Of a stretch of DNA of 64,000 nt, positions 53,190 to 61,611 are shown piece after piece; the first letter of the stretch is position 1; every line of letters begins with the position of its first letter. Under the pieces are notes generated by a model. That model had not been told where the DNA came from and made no database searches. It saw only the letters and a program-made list of their open reading frames with translations. This DNA comes from Streptomyces sp. NRRL S-337 (GTDB lineage Bacteria; Actinomycetota; Actinomycetes; Streptomycetales; Streptomycetaceae): assembly GCF_000720175.1 (NCBI RefSeq), contig NZ_JOIX01000057.1, positions 1 through 64,000 on the forward strand, in the 5' to 3' direction. Both the position numbers and the translations under genes were made by a program.

Positions 53190-53319
53190 GGATGTCTCCG
53201 GGGGTCGTGACGGAACTGGTGACGTACGGTCCCTGGGCCGAGAGGCGCCGGGGAACCGCCGTGCACCCAGTCCAGCACCGGGCCGGTGGCCGTCCAAGAC
53301 GCAATCCGATCTGGCACCG

Positions 53320-53334
53320 ATCACGAATCGTGAT
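53320..53334. promoter_or_regulatory. 15-bp perfect palindrome upstream of tautomerase gene
   Basis: ATCACGA-A-TCGTGAT is a 7-bp-arm palindrome in the 184-bp gap between the leftward MFS gene stop and the tautomerase start. Being in the most AT-rich part of this gap, it may be a regulator site for the tautomerase transcript. Confidence 0.5.
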
Positions 53335-53373
53335 GCCTCCGGGCGGCCGCTCTCCGCTCCGCGCCGGCCCGGC

Positions 53374-54996
53374 TCACGCGGCTCCTGCTCGCGCACCGCG
53401 CTCGTCCGTTGCGTGACGGAGGACGGCCGCAGGGTCATGCGGCACCTCGTCCAGTTCCCGCCCCGCCGTCTCCCGGCCCTTCAGGCCGATGGCGACGGTC
53501 GCCAAGGCCATCGGCACGGCGGCGCACAGCCCGATGATCCGCATGCCGGGGTAGTGCGCCAGCAGCAGGCCGATCAGCGGCGGGGCGAAGAGCCCGCCGG
53601 CCTTGCTGCAGGCCGCGGTGAACCCGCTCGCCGCGCCCCGTACGTCGGTCGGGTAGATCTCGGCGGCATACGGGGCCAGCGTGGCGACCGCCCCACTGGT
53701 GCCGATGAGCAGCAGGGCGAGGAAAACGTAGACGGCCGGACCGGTGCCGGCGCGGCCGGTGGCGGCGAGGCCCAGCAGAGCCAGCACGGTGACCACGCCG
53801 GAGAGGACCATGGTGCGGCGGCTGCTCCATCGGGCATAGAGATACGCCACCAGGACGGTGCCGGGGACGGCCAGGAGCGAGGAGAGGGGCAGCACGCCGC
53901 CGGCGGCCTTGCCCAGGAGCGTGGGCAGGAAGGTCATGAAGCCCCAGTTGACGATGGACCAGGAGAGCGCATAGCTGCCGACGACCAGGGTCTTGGCGAG
54001 CGCCCCGCGCCCGAAGAGAGGCGCCACCGTGCCCTGGTGCCGCGGGAGTTCGGCCGGCGGGTGGTCCCCGTCGGCCAGCACCATCCGGTAGTCGGCCAGG
54101 ATCCGTTCGGCCTCGGCGACCCGGCCGTAGCGCACCAGGAAGCGCGGGGACTCGGGAATCCACCGGTTCATCACGATGATGGCGACGGCGAACGGGAAGT
54201 GCACCAGCCACATGATGCGCCAGCCGAAGACCGGGATCAGGACGGCGGCCAGCGCGCTGGTGAAGAAGTACGCGGCGACCGTGGCCAGGCCCGCCTGGAG
54301 CACCATGACGATGCTGCGCTGACGGGCCGGCACCGACTCCGCCATCAGCGCGTACACGATGGGCAGCAGCCCGCCGGCCGCCATCCCCATCACCAGGCAC
54401 ATGAAGAGGTTCCACTCGAAGGTGGGCATCACGGCACACACGGTGGTCGTGATGAACATCAGGGAGGACAGGAGGATGGTGGCCCGGCGCCCGAGGCGGT
54501 CGGCGAGCCAACCCCAGACCAGCGAACCGACGATGGTGCCGGCCAGCGCCACCACCGGCAGCGCGGCCGCCTCAGCGGCGCTGATTCCGTACTCCTCGCG
54601 CATTCCCGGGATGATGAACGCGAGCGTGGCGGGCTTCATCACGTCGATGACCAGGGCCAGCGAGAGTGCCGCGATCAGCCGCCGGTGGGCGGGGCTGAGC
54701 CGGTCCTCGGGGCCGGGCTCCACGCGGTAGCGGCCGGCCGCGGAAGTGCCCTCGTCCGAGGGCCGGTGCCGGACCAGCCCGATGACCGCGGCGACCAGTC
54801 CCACCACCAGCAGGACCATGCCGGCGATCATCTCGGGTGAACTGCCCATTCCCATCCCGGCCATGCGGTAGTGCATCGTGCGCATGGCGAAGAACATCGG
54901 CAGGTGCAGGCCGACCCCCACGCAGGAGAGGACCACACCGGTCCAGAACCACCAGGGCCGGGCGATGCCGGCGCTGTTGTTGTCCGTACGAGCCAT
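53374..54996 (-). CDS. MFS transporter, aromatic/carboxylic acid:H+ symport-like (AAHS)
   Basis: A 540-residue MFS protein with an N-terminal additional pair of hydrophobic segments before the core (residues 20-80) and then the 12-helix domain: LVWGWLADRLGRRATILLSS motif A and PESPRFLVRYGR, YPTDVRGAASGFTAACSKAGGL family features of sugar/aromatic acid transporters. It likely imports or exports an organic acid. It is directly downstream (24 bp) of the first halogenase gene and probably co-transcribed. Confidence 0.83.
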   Translation of the reverse strand: MARTDNNSAGIARPWWFWTGVVLSCVGVGLHLPMFFAMRTMHYRMAGMGMGSSPEMIAGMVLLVVGLVAAVIGLVRHRPSDEGTSAAGRYRVEPGPEDRLSPAHRRLIAALSLALVIDVMKPATLAFIIPGMREEYGISAAEAAALPVVALAGTIVGSLVWGWLADRLGRRATILLSSLMFITTTVCAVMPTFEWNLFMCLVMGMAAGGLLPIVYALMAESVPARQRSIVMVLQAGLATVAAYFFTSALAAVLIPVFGWRIMWLVHFPFAVAIIVMNRWIPESPRFLVRYGRVAEAERILADYRMVLADGDHPPAELPRHQGTVAPLFGRGALAKTLVVGSYALSWSIVNWGFMTFLPTLLGKAAGGVLPLSSLLAVPGTVLVAYLYARWSSRRTMVLSGVVTVLALLGLAATGRAGTGPAVYVFLALLLIGTSGAVATLAPYAAEIYPTDVRGAASGFTAACSKAGGLFAPPLIGLLLAHYPGMRIIGLCAAVPMALATVAIGLKGRETAGRELDEVPHDPAAVLRHATDERGARAGAA

Positions 54997-55020
54997 GACG
55001 ATCTGCCTTCCCGGTCGCCG

Positions 55021-56370
55021 TCAGCGGCCCGTTGCGGGGGCGGTGGCCCGCAGTGATCCGAGGTGCCGGTGCCACAGGTGGTTCGGGTCGGCCTCGACCT
55101 CACGCAGCACCTCCCGCATCCTGCCGAGCGCCGCCGGTTCCTCCGCGTCGTACACATCGCCCTGGAGCATCTTCAGGACGTCGACGCGGTAGCGCGGGTC
55201 CTGGACGAAGGCGGTGAAGAGGATGTTGAGGCGGTAGTAGATGGAGATGAACTCGTGCCAGTTGCGGACGGCCTTGCCCAGCTTGCCTTCGTACCTCGCG
55301 AACCGCTGCCGGGCGAAGTCCCCGGCCTCGTGCGCGGCGATGATGTCGCGCGCGGCCAGCCGGGCGCTGTTGAGGGCGACGCTGACGCCGCTGGAGAAGA
55401 TCGGGTCCACGAAGCGGGCCGCATCGCCGACCAACAGCCAGCCGTCGCCGCACAGTTCGCGCATCGCATAGCTGTAGTCGCCCTCTGCCTTGAAGGGGCG
55501 GACCCGCCGGGCGGCGCGCAGTGCGCGGCCCAGTTCGGGGCGGGTGTCGATGGAGTCCCAGAAGAAGGCTTCCAGGTCGTTCGCGGCGGCTTCCTTGAAG
55601 CGGCTCTTCTGGGTGACGACGCCGATGCTGGTGATCGTGTCGGTGATGGGGATCTGCCACACCCAGGTGTCGGTGAGCGGCAGGAAGTGGACGAAGATGT
55701 AGTCCGCCCGGTCCTCGGTGCCGCTGACCGCCTGCCGGTCCAGCCCCTCGAACCAGGTGTGGACGGCGTACTGGTCGAAGACCGGGTCGGGCTCCTTGAG
55801 CTTCAGCTGCCGTCCGAGGTGGGTACCGCGGCCACTGGCGTCGACGACCATCCGGGCCGACAGCGACGACTCCTTGCCGCCCTCGCGGTAGGTGAGGTGC
55901 TTGATGTCGCCGTCCAGGTCGACCCGTTGTACGCGGGCGCCCTGGCGGACCTCTGCGCCCAGCTCGGAGGCGTGCTCCAGCAGCAGCTCGTCGAAGCGCC
56001 CCCGGTCCACGTGGTACGTGTGGTCCTGGTGGACCCCGGGCTGGTCGCGCTCGCTGAACTGGACGTCCGCCAGCCGGAATCCGCTGTGCAGGCCCTGGAA
56101 TCCGAGCCGCGGGATCGAGTCGTCCACCGCCGCCGTCCATGCGGCTCCGAACTTGCGGGGGAAGCCCGCCTTCTCGACCTTCTCCAGAGCGCCTATCTCC
56201 GCCAGTACGGGTGTGGTGGCCGGCACCAGGGATTCGCCGACGTGCGGCCGCGGGAAATGTTCGGCTTCGAGTACGACGCAGGACAGACCTGCCTGCGCGA
56301 GATAGGACGCCATGGTCGACCCCGCGGGGCCGCCACCGATGATTCCGACGTCGTACAGGAAATCAGACAC
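55021..56370 (-). CDS. FADH2-dependent halogenase
   Basis: A 449-residue flavin halogenase. GGGPAGST at 12-19 binds FAD; the halogenase signature W236-V-W-Q-I-P241 (TWVWQIP) is intact; the FPRKFG lysine, K73, fits the catalytic lysine that forms the chloramine; GDAARFVDPIFSSG closes the flavin site. The N-terminal RPHVGESLVPATTPVL pattern and the long C-terminus resemble enzymes that halogenate carrier-bound or phenolic substrates rather than free tryptophan. GTG at 56370 follows AAAGGA. It diverges from the carrier protein gene and is closely related to the halogenase at 56870. Confidence 0.9.
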   Translation of the reverse strand: MSDFLYDVGIIGGGPAGSTMASYLAQAGLSCVVLEAEHFPRPHVGESLVPATTPVLAEIGALEKVEKAGFPRKFGAAWTAAVDDSIPRLGFQGLHSGFRLADVQFSERDQPGVHQDHTYHVDRGRFDELLLEHASELGAEVRQGARVQRVDLDGDIKHLTYREGGKESSLSARMVVDASGRGTHLGRQLKLKEPDPVFDQYAVHTWFEGLDRQAVSGTEDRADYIFVHFLPLTDTWVWQIPITDTITSIGVVTQKSRFKEAAANDLEAFFWDSIDTRPELGRALRAARRVRPFKAEGDYSYAMRELCGDGWLLVGDAARFVDPIFSSGVSVALNSARLAARDIIAAHEAGDFARQRFARYEGKLGKAVRNWHEFISIYYRLNILFTAFVQDPRYRVDVLKMLQGDVYDAEEPAALGRMREVLREVEADPNHLWHRHLGSLRATAPATGR

Positions 56371-56478
56371 AGAGAGTCCTTTCACGGGTTGGCCGAAAAT
56401 TAGCAGCCGGTCACGCCGATTAACAACCATTACTGAGAATTGATACCGAGCGCCGTCAACGCATCTGAAAACCCGGGG

Positions 56479-56503
56479 AATCGATCAGGGAACGTGATCG
56501 ATT
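56479..56503. promoter_or_regulatory. 25-bp palindrome (LysR-box-like) in divergent halogenase/ACP promoter
   Basis: AATCGATCA (56479-56487) and TGATCGATT (56495-56503) are perfect 9-bp arms around GGGAACG. The inner TCA-N7-TGA satisfies T-N11-A, the minimal LysR box. The 221-bp divergent region also has AT-rich promoter-like DNA. It is the best candidate operator for coordinate control of both halogenase operons. Confidence 0.65.
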
Positions 56504-56591
56504 CATTGCGAATCGGGTGTGGTTCGGCCCTCTCTCCTGTGGTCAGCTAGCCGGGTCCGAACAGCCCGGCGGTACGAGAGGGTGCAGCGCA

Positions 56592-56858
56592 ATGACCAAG
56601 GACGAGGCGGCCGACGTCGTCAGGGAGTACCTCCAGAGCCAGGTACTCGGCTCCCGGGAGGAGGAGATCGCGCTGGACGCGCCGCTTCTGGAATGGGGGA
56701 TTCTCACCTCGCTCACCACCGTCCAGCTCATCGGCCACCTTCAGACGGCCCATGGAATTTCCATTCCGCACGACCAGGTGGTGGGCTCCAATTTCGCGAC
56801 GATCGACAGCATCGCGACCCTGCTCGCGGAATTGTCGGACACTCCGGCGCGGACCTGA
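56592..56858 (+). CDS. Acyl carrier protein
   Basis: An 88-residue carrier protein. The phosphopantetheine site is WGILTSLTTVQL with S40; the usual Asp before the serine is Thr here (TSL instead of DSL), while the rest of helix II (TVQLIGHLQTAHG) is normal. It has an acidic N-terminus and no other domain, so it is a free-standing ACP/PCP. GAGAGGG lies upstream of ATG at 56592. It is 11 bp before halogenase two. It probably carries the acid to be halogenated. Confidence 0.86.
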   Translation: MTKDEAADVVREYLQSQVLGSREEEIALDAPLLEWGILTSLTTVQLIGHLQTAHGISIPHDQVVGSNFATIDSIATLLAELSDTPART

Positions 56859-56869
56859 GGAGGAATCGC

Positions 56870-58186
56870 ATGACCGATTTTGATATCGGAATCATCGGGG
56901 GCGGTCCGGGCGGTTCCACGGCCGCTTCCTATTTGGCGCGAGCCGGTCTTTCGGTAGCCGTTTTCGAGGGGGAGACGTTCCCGCGCGAACATGTGGGGGA
57001 ATCGCTGGTGCCGGCCACCACTCCCGTACTGGCGGAGATCGGCGCACTGGAGAAGGTCGATGCGGCCGGCTTCCCCAAGAAGTACGGCGCCGCCTGGACC
57101 TCACCCACCGGTGTCCGCGCCAGTGACGCCTTCGACGTTGCCGATCTGGCCTTCGCCGAGGACGAGGAACTCTGGGGGAACCAGACCTACACCTACCACG
57201 TCGACCGCGGCCGGTTCGACCAGCTGCTGCTGGAGCACAGCGGCAGCCTCGGCGCCAAGGTCTTCGAGGGGGCCCGCGTCCGCCGGGTGGACTTCGAGGG
57301 CGACCATCCGCGCATCGTCCACACCTCCGGTGGCGGCGAGCACGAGGCCACCGTACGCATGGTGATCGACGCCAGCGGACGCGGCACCGTCCTGGGCCGC
57401 CAGCTGGGCCTGAAGGTCACCGACCCGACATTCGACCAGTACGCGGTGCACGGCTGGTTCAGCGGCCTGGACCGCGGCGGCGTCGCCCAGCGCGACGAGC
57501 TCGCCGGCTACCTCTTCGTCCACTTCCTGCCCGCAGAGGACAGCTGGGTGTGGCAGATCCCCATCACCGACACCGTCACCAGCGTCGGTGTGGTCTCCCG
57601 CAAGAGCCGGCTGCGGAACGCCGGCGGCGACCGGGAGCAGTTCTTCTGGGGAGCGCTGGAGCAACGGCCCGAACTGGCCGCGGCGCTCCGCGCCTGCACC
57701 CCCGTCCGCCCGCTGAAGGTGGACGGCGACTTCAGCTACGCCATGCGGCAGATCACCGGCGACGGCTGGGCGATGGTCGGCGACGCCGCCCGCTTCGTCG
57801 ACCCGATCTTCTCCAGCGGCGTGGGCATCGCGATGCACGGCGCCCGACTGCTGTGCAAGGACGTGCTCACCGCCGCCGAGGCCGGGGACTTCCGCCGGCC
57901 GCGGTTCGCGCAGTACGAGGCCGCGCAACGCCGCGGGCTGACCAATTGGTACACCTTCATCACCATCTACTACCGCCTCAACATCCTGTTCACCGCCTTC
58001 GTCCAGGACCCCCGCTACCGGCTGGATGTGCTGCGGCTGCTCCAGGGCAACGTCTACAACACCGACCGGCCGCCGGTCCTGGCCGCCATGCGCGAGGTCA
58101 TCGAGACCGTGGAGAACAACCCGGACCACCTCTGGCACCCGCACCTCGGCTCGCTGCGTGCCCCGGCCGCCGCGCCACTCTTCTGA
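56870..58186 (+). CDS. FADH2-dependent halogenase (second)
   Basis: A 438-residue flavin halogenase closely similar to the one at 55021-56370: GGGPGGST (10-17), HVGESLVPATTPVL, K71 in FPKKYG, SWVWQIP at 225-231 and GDAARFVDPIFSSG. Both retain the same C-terminal NHLW/DHLWHPHLGSLR tail. The pair may act in sequence on the same carrier-bound substrate to give a dihalo product or on two positions. GGAGGAATCGC precedes the ATG. It is coupled to the thioesterase by TGATG. Confidence 0.9.
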   Translation: MTDFDIGIIGGGPGGSTAASYLARAGLSVAVFEGETFPREHVGESLVPATTPVLAEIGALEKVDAAGFPKKYGAAWTSPTGVRASDAFDVADLAFAEDEELWGNQTYTYHVDRGRFDQLLLEHSGSLGAKVFEGARVRRVDFEGDHPRIVHTSGGGEHEATVRMVIDASGRGTVLGRQLGLKVTDPTFDQYAVHGWFSGLDRGGVAQRDELAGYLFVHFLPAEDSWVWQIPITDTVTSVGVVSRKSRLRNAGGDREQFFWGALEQRPELAAALRACTPVRPLKVDGDFSYAMRQITGDGWAMVGDAARFVDPIFSSGVGIAMHGARLLCKDVLTAAEAGDFRRPRFAQYEAAQRRGLTNWYTFITIYYRLNILFTAFVQDPRYRLDVLRLLQGNVYNTDRPPVLAAMREVIETVENNPDHLWHPHLGSLRAPAAAPLF

Positions 58187-58962
58187 TGCCGGGGGCGAGA
58201 CCGGAGCGGCCCTGGTCGCGGCCGCTGGCCGGGGACGACCACGCGACCACGACGCTGGTGTGCCTGCCCTATGCCGGCGGCACTCCGCAGACCTACGAGG
58301 GATGGGTCCCGCACCTTCCCGCGGACGTCCGGCTGTTGGCGGTCGACCTGCCCGGCCATGGGCTCCTGCGCGGCGACGAGCCAGTGCACACCGACCTGGC
58401 CTACGTCACCGACAAGCTGTGCACCGAACTGCCGGGCCCCCGGCGGGCCGGCCGGCTGGTCCTCTTCGGCTACAGCCTGGGCGGCTGCCTCGCCTTCGCC
58501 CTCGCCCGCGCCTGGCGTGACCGCTGGGGCACGGCGCCGTACGCCCTGGCCATCGCCGCCTACGACGCGCCCTGGGCGCCGCGCCGGCTTCCGTTCTTCG
58601 CCGACCTGCCGCCCGAGGAACTCTGGTCGCGCGTCGGCGCGTTCGGCGCGATTCCGCGCCCCATGCTGGAGCACCACGAGCTGGCGCCGCTGCTCGTCCG
58701 GGCCCTGCGCGCCGATATCACCATGGCCGAGGGCTACCGGCCCGCCCCCGCCCCGCCGCTGGGCTGCCGGGTATCGGTCTTCGGCTGTGCCCAGGACCCG
58801 CTGACCACCCCGGAGGGACTGGCGGCCTGGTCCGCGCAGGCAGCGCCCGGCACGTACCGCCGGCACCTGTACTCCGACCCGCCCGGCGGCCACTTCTTCG
58901 CGGAGCGTGACCCGGGGCCCGTGATCGCCGCCCTTCTCGCCGACCTCGGCGCCTCCGTCTGA
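58186..58962 (+). CDS. Type II thioesterase
   Basis: A 258-residue alpha/beta-hydrolase thioesterase: oxyanion PYAGG, nucleophile S97 (GYSLGGCLA), acid D204 (FGCAQDPLTTP) and H236 (PGGHFFAE). It fits the GrsT/TEII editing family of carrier-protein systems. ATG overlaps the halogenase stop (TGATG). It should release misprimed or mature acyl groups from the ACP. Confidence 0.87.
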   Translation: MPGARPERPWSRPLAGDDHATTTLVCLPYAGGTPQTYEGWVPHLPADVRLLAVDLPGHGLLRGDEPVHTDLAYVTDKLCTELPGPRRAGRLVLFGYSLGGCLAFALARAWRDRWGTAPYALAIAAYDAPWAPRRLPFFADLPPEELWSRVGAFGAIPRPMLEHHELAPLLVRALRADITMAEGYRPAPAPPLGCRVSVFGCAQDPLTTPEGLAAWSAQAAPGTYRRHLYSDPPGGHFFAERDPGPVIAALLADLGASV

Positions 58963-59005
58963 GCCGCCGCCCCCTTTTCCGCCGGACACCCTGAAGGACA
59001 CCGTG

Positions 59006-60124
59006 ATGGACACCCGCACCCCCACCCCGCTCGTCACCTCCGACGGCCCCGGCTTCCGCGCCGACGACCTGGTCCAGGCGGCGATGGACTGGCACTTCGG
59101 TCCGGACACCGGCTCCCGTTTCTGGCTGGAGAAGGCCCGCACCTTCTCCTTCGACCCGCGCAAGGACGTCACCACGCTCGCCGATCTGGCGCTGCTGCCC
59201 GACGTCACCGACGAGATCCGTACGGTCCCGGTCGGCGACCTCGTACCCAAGGGCCTCGCCGGCGCCGGGCCCATGCGGGTCTTCGAGACCGGCGGCACCA
59301 CCGGCCGGCCGCGCCGCATCGTCGACTTCCACGAGTTCCGCCGGCAGGCCGGCTGGTGGTCCTCGTTCCTGGACCGTGAGCAGGTCCCGCAGGGCGGCAA
59401 CTGGTTGCTGATCGCCCCGACCGGGCCGCATGCCGTGGGTCATGTCCTGCGGGAACTGACCTCGCTGCGGTCGGCCGTTCCGCTGCACATCGACCTCGAC
59501 CCGCGCTGGGTCAAGGAGCTGATGCGCACCGGCCGGAACAAGGAGGCCCAGCACTACATCGAGCACCTGGTCTCCCAGACCATGGACCTGCTGACGACCC
59601 AGACCATCGACGTGATGTTCTGCACCCCGCCGCTGCTGGAGGTGCTCGCACAGTCGCCGCGCGCGGTGGAGCTGATCAACCGCAGCGTCCACACCATCTT
59701 GTGGAGCGGGGCATCGATGGACCGTGACACCCGGGACATCCTGCGTCATGAGGTCTTCCCCCACGTGAAGCTGCGCGGTGCGTACGGGAACACCATCACC
59801 GGCGTCTCACCGGAGTACGTCCCCACTGCCGCGGACGCGCCGGCGGACGGCTCGTACGACGACGGCAGCGCGGTCTTCGTTCCCTGCTACACCGGCTTCC
59901 TCATGGAGATCGTGGACCCCGCCGCCGGCCGCGGAGCCGTGCCGTACGGGGCCCGCGGGCGGGTCCTCGCGCACACCCTCACTCGCGAGACCCTGCTCCC
60001 CAACAACCTCGAACGGGACCTCGCGACCCGTGTCGCCCCGGTGCCCGGCCATCCGGCCGACGCGGTCGCCGATGTCGCGCCGTACGCCGAGGCCGAGGGC
60101 GAGATCATCGAGGGCGTGTACTGA
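59006..60124 (+). CDS. Adenylate-forming acid-activating enzyme (EhpF/LuxE-like)
   Basis: A 372-residue ANL-type enzyme, shorter than acyl-CoA ligases and lacking much of the C-terminal domain. The phosphate loop is FETGGTTGRPRRI (93-105); further core motifs are LLIAPTGPHAVGHVL and GAYGNTITG with RETLLPNN. This size and pattern match EhpF and LuxE, which activate a carboxylic acid as acyl-AMP for reduction. ATG at 59006 is spaced 7 nt from AAGGA; a GTG one codon earlier also fits. It is followed 2 bp later by an EhpG/LuxC-like gene, supporting a two-component carboxylate reductase. Confidence 0.78.
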   Translation: MDTRTPTPLVTSDGPGFRADDLVQAAMDWHFGPDTGSRFWLEKARTFSFDPRKDVTTLADLALLPDVTDEIRTVPVGDLVPKGLAGAGPMRVFETGGTTGRPRRIVDFHEFRRQAGWWSSFLDREQVPQGGNWLLIAPTGPHAVGHVLRELTSLRSAVPLHIDLDPRWVKELMRTGRNKEAQHYIEHLVSQTMDLLTTQTIDVMFCTPPLLEVLAQSPRAVELINRSVHTILWSGASMDRDTRDILRHEVFPHVKLRGAYGNTITGVSPEYVPTAADAPADGSYDDGSAVFVPCYTGFLMEIVDPAAGRGAVPYGARGRVLAHTLTRETLLPNNLERDLATRVAPVPGHPADAVADVAPYAEAEGEIIEGVY

Positions 60125-60126
60125 GC

Positions 60127-61521
60127 ATGCCCGCCACCACCGCCCCGGCGCCGCGCACCCTCAACGCCCTTGTGGCGTCCGGGAGTTACGCGCCCCACCG
60201 CCGCGAGGCCGTATCCGATGTCGCGGGCCGCCCCTTCGCCGACCTGGCGAGGGTGCCACGGCTGGCCGTGGCCCGCACCATCGAGGAGATGCGCCGGGCC
60301 GATGCCCCCTCGGCCGACGGGACACGAGAGGTGATCGCCGCCGCGGGCCGCCTCTTCGCCACCGCCACCCTGGACGGCGAGGGCCCGGAGGACTACTGCC
60401 ACGCCGTGGCCCGGACGGCCGGACTGCCGCTGGCCACCCCCCGTGCCGCGCTCCACCTCTTCGCAACCGGCGCCGCGGCCATCGCGGACGGCGCGGCCGG
60501 CCAGCGGCCGACGGCGGTGGCGGCCCGCTACCCGGGGGCGGGCGAGGCCTCCGCCACGGCCCCGGGCGCCGTCTGGACCCGGAGGGGCGACGTCCTCGCC
60601 GTCCTCGCACCCGGCAACCACCCCGGGCCGCACCTCGAATGGCTCACCGCCCTCGCCCTCGGCTACCGGGTCGCGGTACGTCCCTCACGCCGCGATCCGT
60701 TCACCCCGGCCCGGTTGGTCCACGCCCTGCGCGCGGCCGGCCTGGACCCCGCGCACTGCGCACTGGTCCCCGGCGGCCACGAGGTCGGGGACGCACTGGT
60801 GGCGGCGGCCGACCGGTCCGTCGTCTTCGGCGGCGATGACGTCGTACGCCGCTACGGCGCGGACACCTCGGTCTTCGTCCAGGGCCCCGGCCGCTCCAAG
60901 ATCCTCCTTTCCGAAGGCGCCGACTGGCGCGGCCACTTGGACGTCATCGAGGAGTCCCTCACCTCCGGCGGTGGGCTCGGGTGTGTGAACGCCACCGCAC
61001 TGCTCGTCGAGGGAGACCCCCGCCCGGTGGCCGAGGCACTGGCAGCCCGGCTCGCCCGGCTCCCGGTCCGGCGGCCCGAAGACCCCGAGGCGGTCCTGCC
61101 CGTCACCCCGCTCGCCCGCGCCCACGCGCTGCGCGACCACCTCGCACGGCGGGCAGCGGGAGCCGAAGCGCTGCTCGGAGCGGACGGCCTGGTCGCCGAC
61201 CTGGGCGACGGCAGCGCCGCGCTGCGCCCCGCCCTCCACCTCGTCACCGACCCGCGGGACCCCGTGCTCGGTGCCGAGATGCCGTTCCCCTGCGTATGGG
61301 TGGCGCCCTGGAACCGCCGCGACGGTCTCGGGCCGCTGCGGCACAGCCTGGCGCTGATGACGCTGACCGACGACGCCGCCCTGGTCGCCGCGGCCGTCAG
61401 CGACCCCACCATCCGCAACGTCTTCCTCGGCACCCGACCCACCAGCACCTACGTACCCGGTCTCCCCCATGACGGCCATCTCGCGGAGTTCCTGATGACC
61501 GCGACCACCGTCGTCCCGTAA
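60127..61521 (+). CDS. Aldehyde-dehydrogenase-type acyl reductase (EhpG/LuxC-like)
   Basis: A 464-residue ALDH-superfamily protein. Cofactor/turn motif VLAPGNHPGPHLEW (about 159-171) and the catalytic cysteine C286 in GGGLGCVNAT are clear. Together with the upstream acid-activating enzyme it resembles EhpF/EhpG of griseoluteic acid biosynthesis and LuxE/LuxC of bioluminescence, pairs that convert a carboxylate through acyl-adenylate or acyl-enzyme to an aldehyde. A 2-bp gap separates the two genes. The nicotinamide cofactor preference is not clear. Confidence 0.78.
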   Translation: MPATTAPAPRTLNALVASGSYAPHRREAVSDVAGRPFADLARVPRLAVARTIEEMRRADAPSADGTREVIAAAGRLFATATLDGEGPEDYCHAVARTAGLPLATPRAALHLFATGAAAIADGAAGQRPTAVAARYPGAGEASATAPGAVWTRRGDVLAVLAPGNHPGPHLEWLTALALGYRVAVRPSRRDPFTPARLVHALRAAGLDPAHCALVPGGHEVGDALVAAADRSVVFGGDDVVRRYGADTSVFVQGPGRSKILLSEGADWRGHLDVIEESLTSGGGLGCVNATALLVEGDPRPVAEALAARLARLPVRRPEDPEAVLPVTPLARAHALRDHLARRAAGAEALLGADGLVADLGDGSAALRPALHLVTDPRDPVLGAEMPFPCVWVAPWNRRDGLGPLRHSLALMTLTDDAALVAAAVSDPTIRNVFLGTRPTSTYVPGLPHDGHLAEFLMTATTVVP

Positions 61522-61611
61522 CCGAACCGTCCCTGAACAACTCAGCCGGCGGAGCCGAAACCTGCGGCCAACAGGCCGAAGTCCACCAAGACCCAGGGAA
61601 AGCAAAACGCC

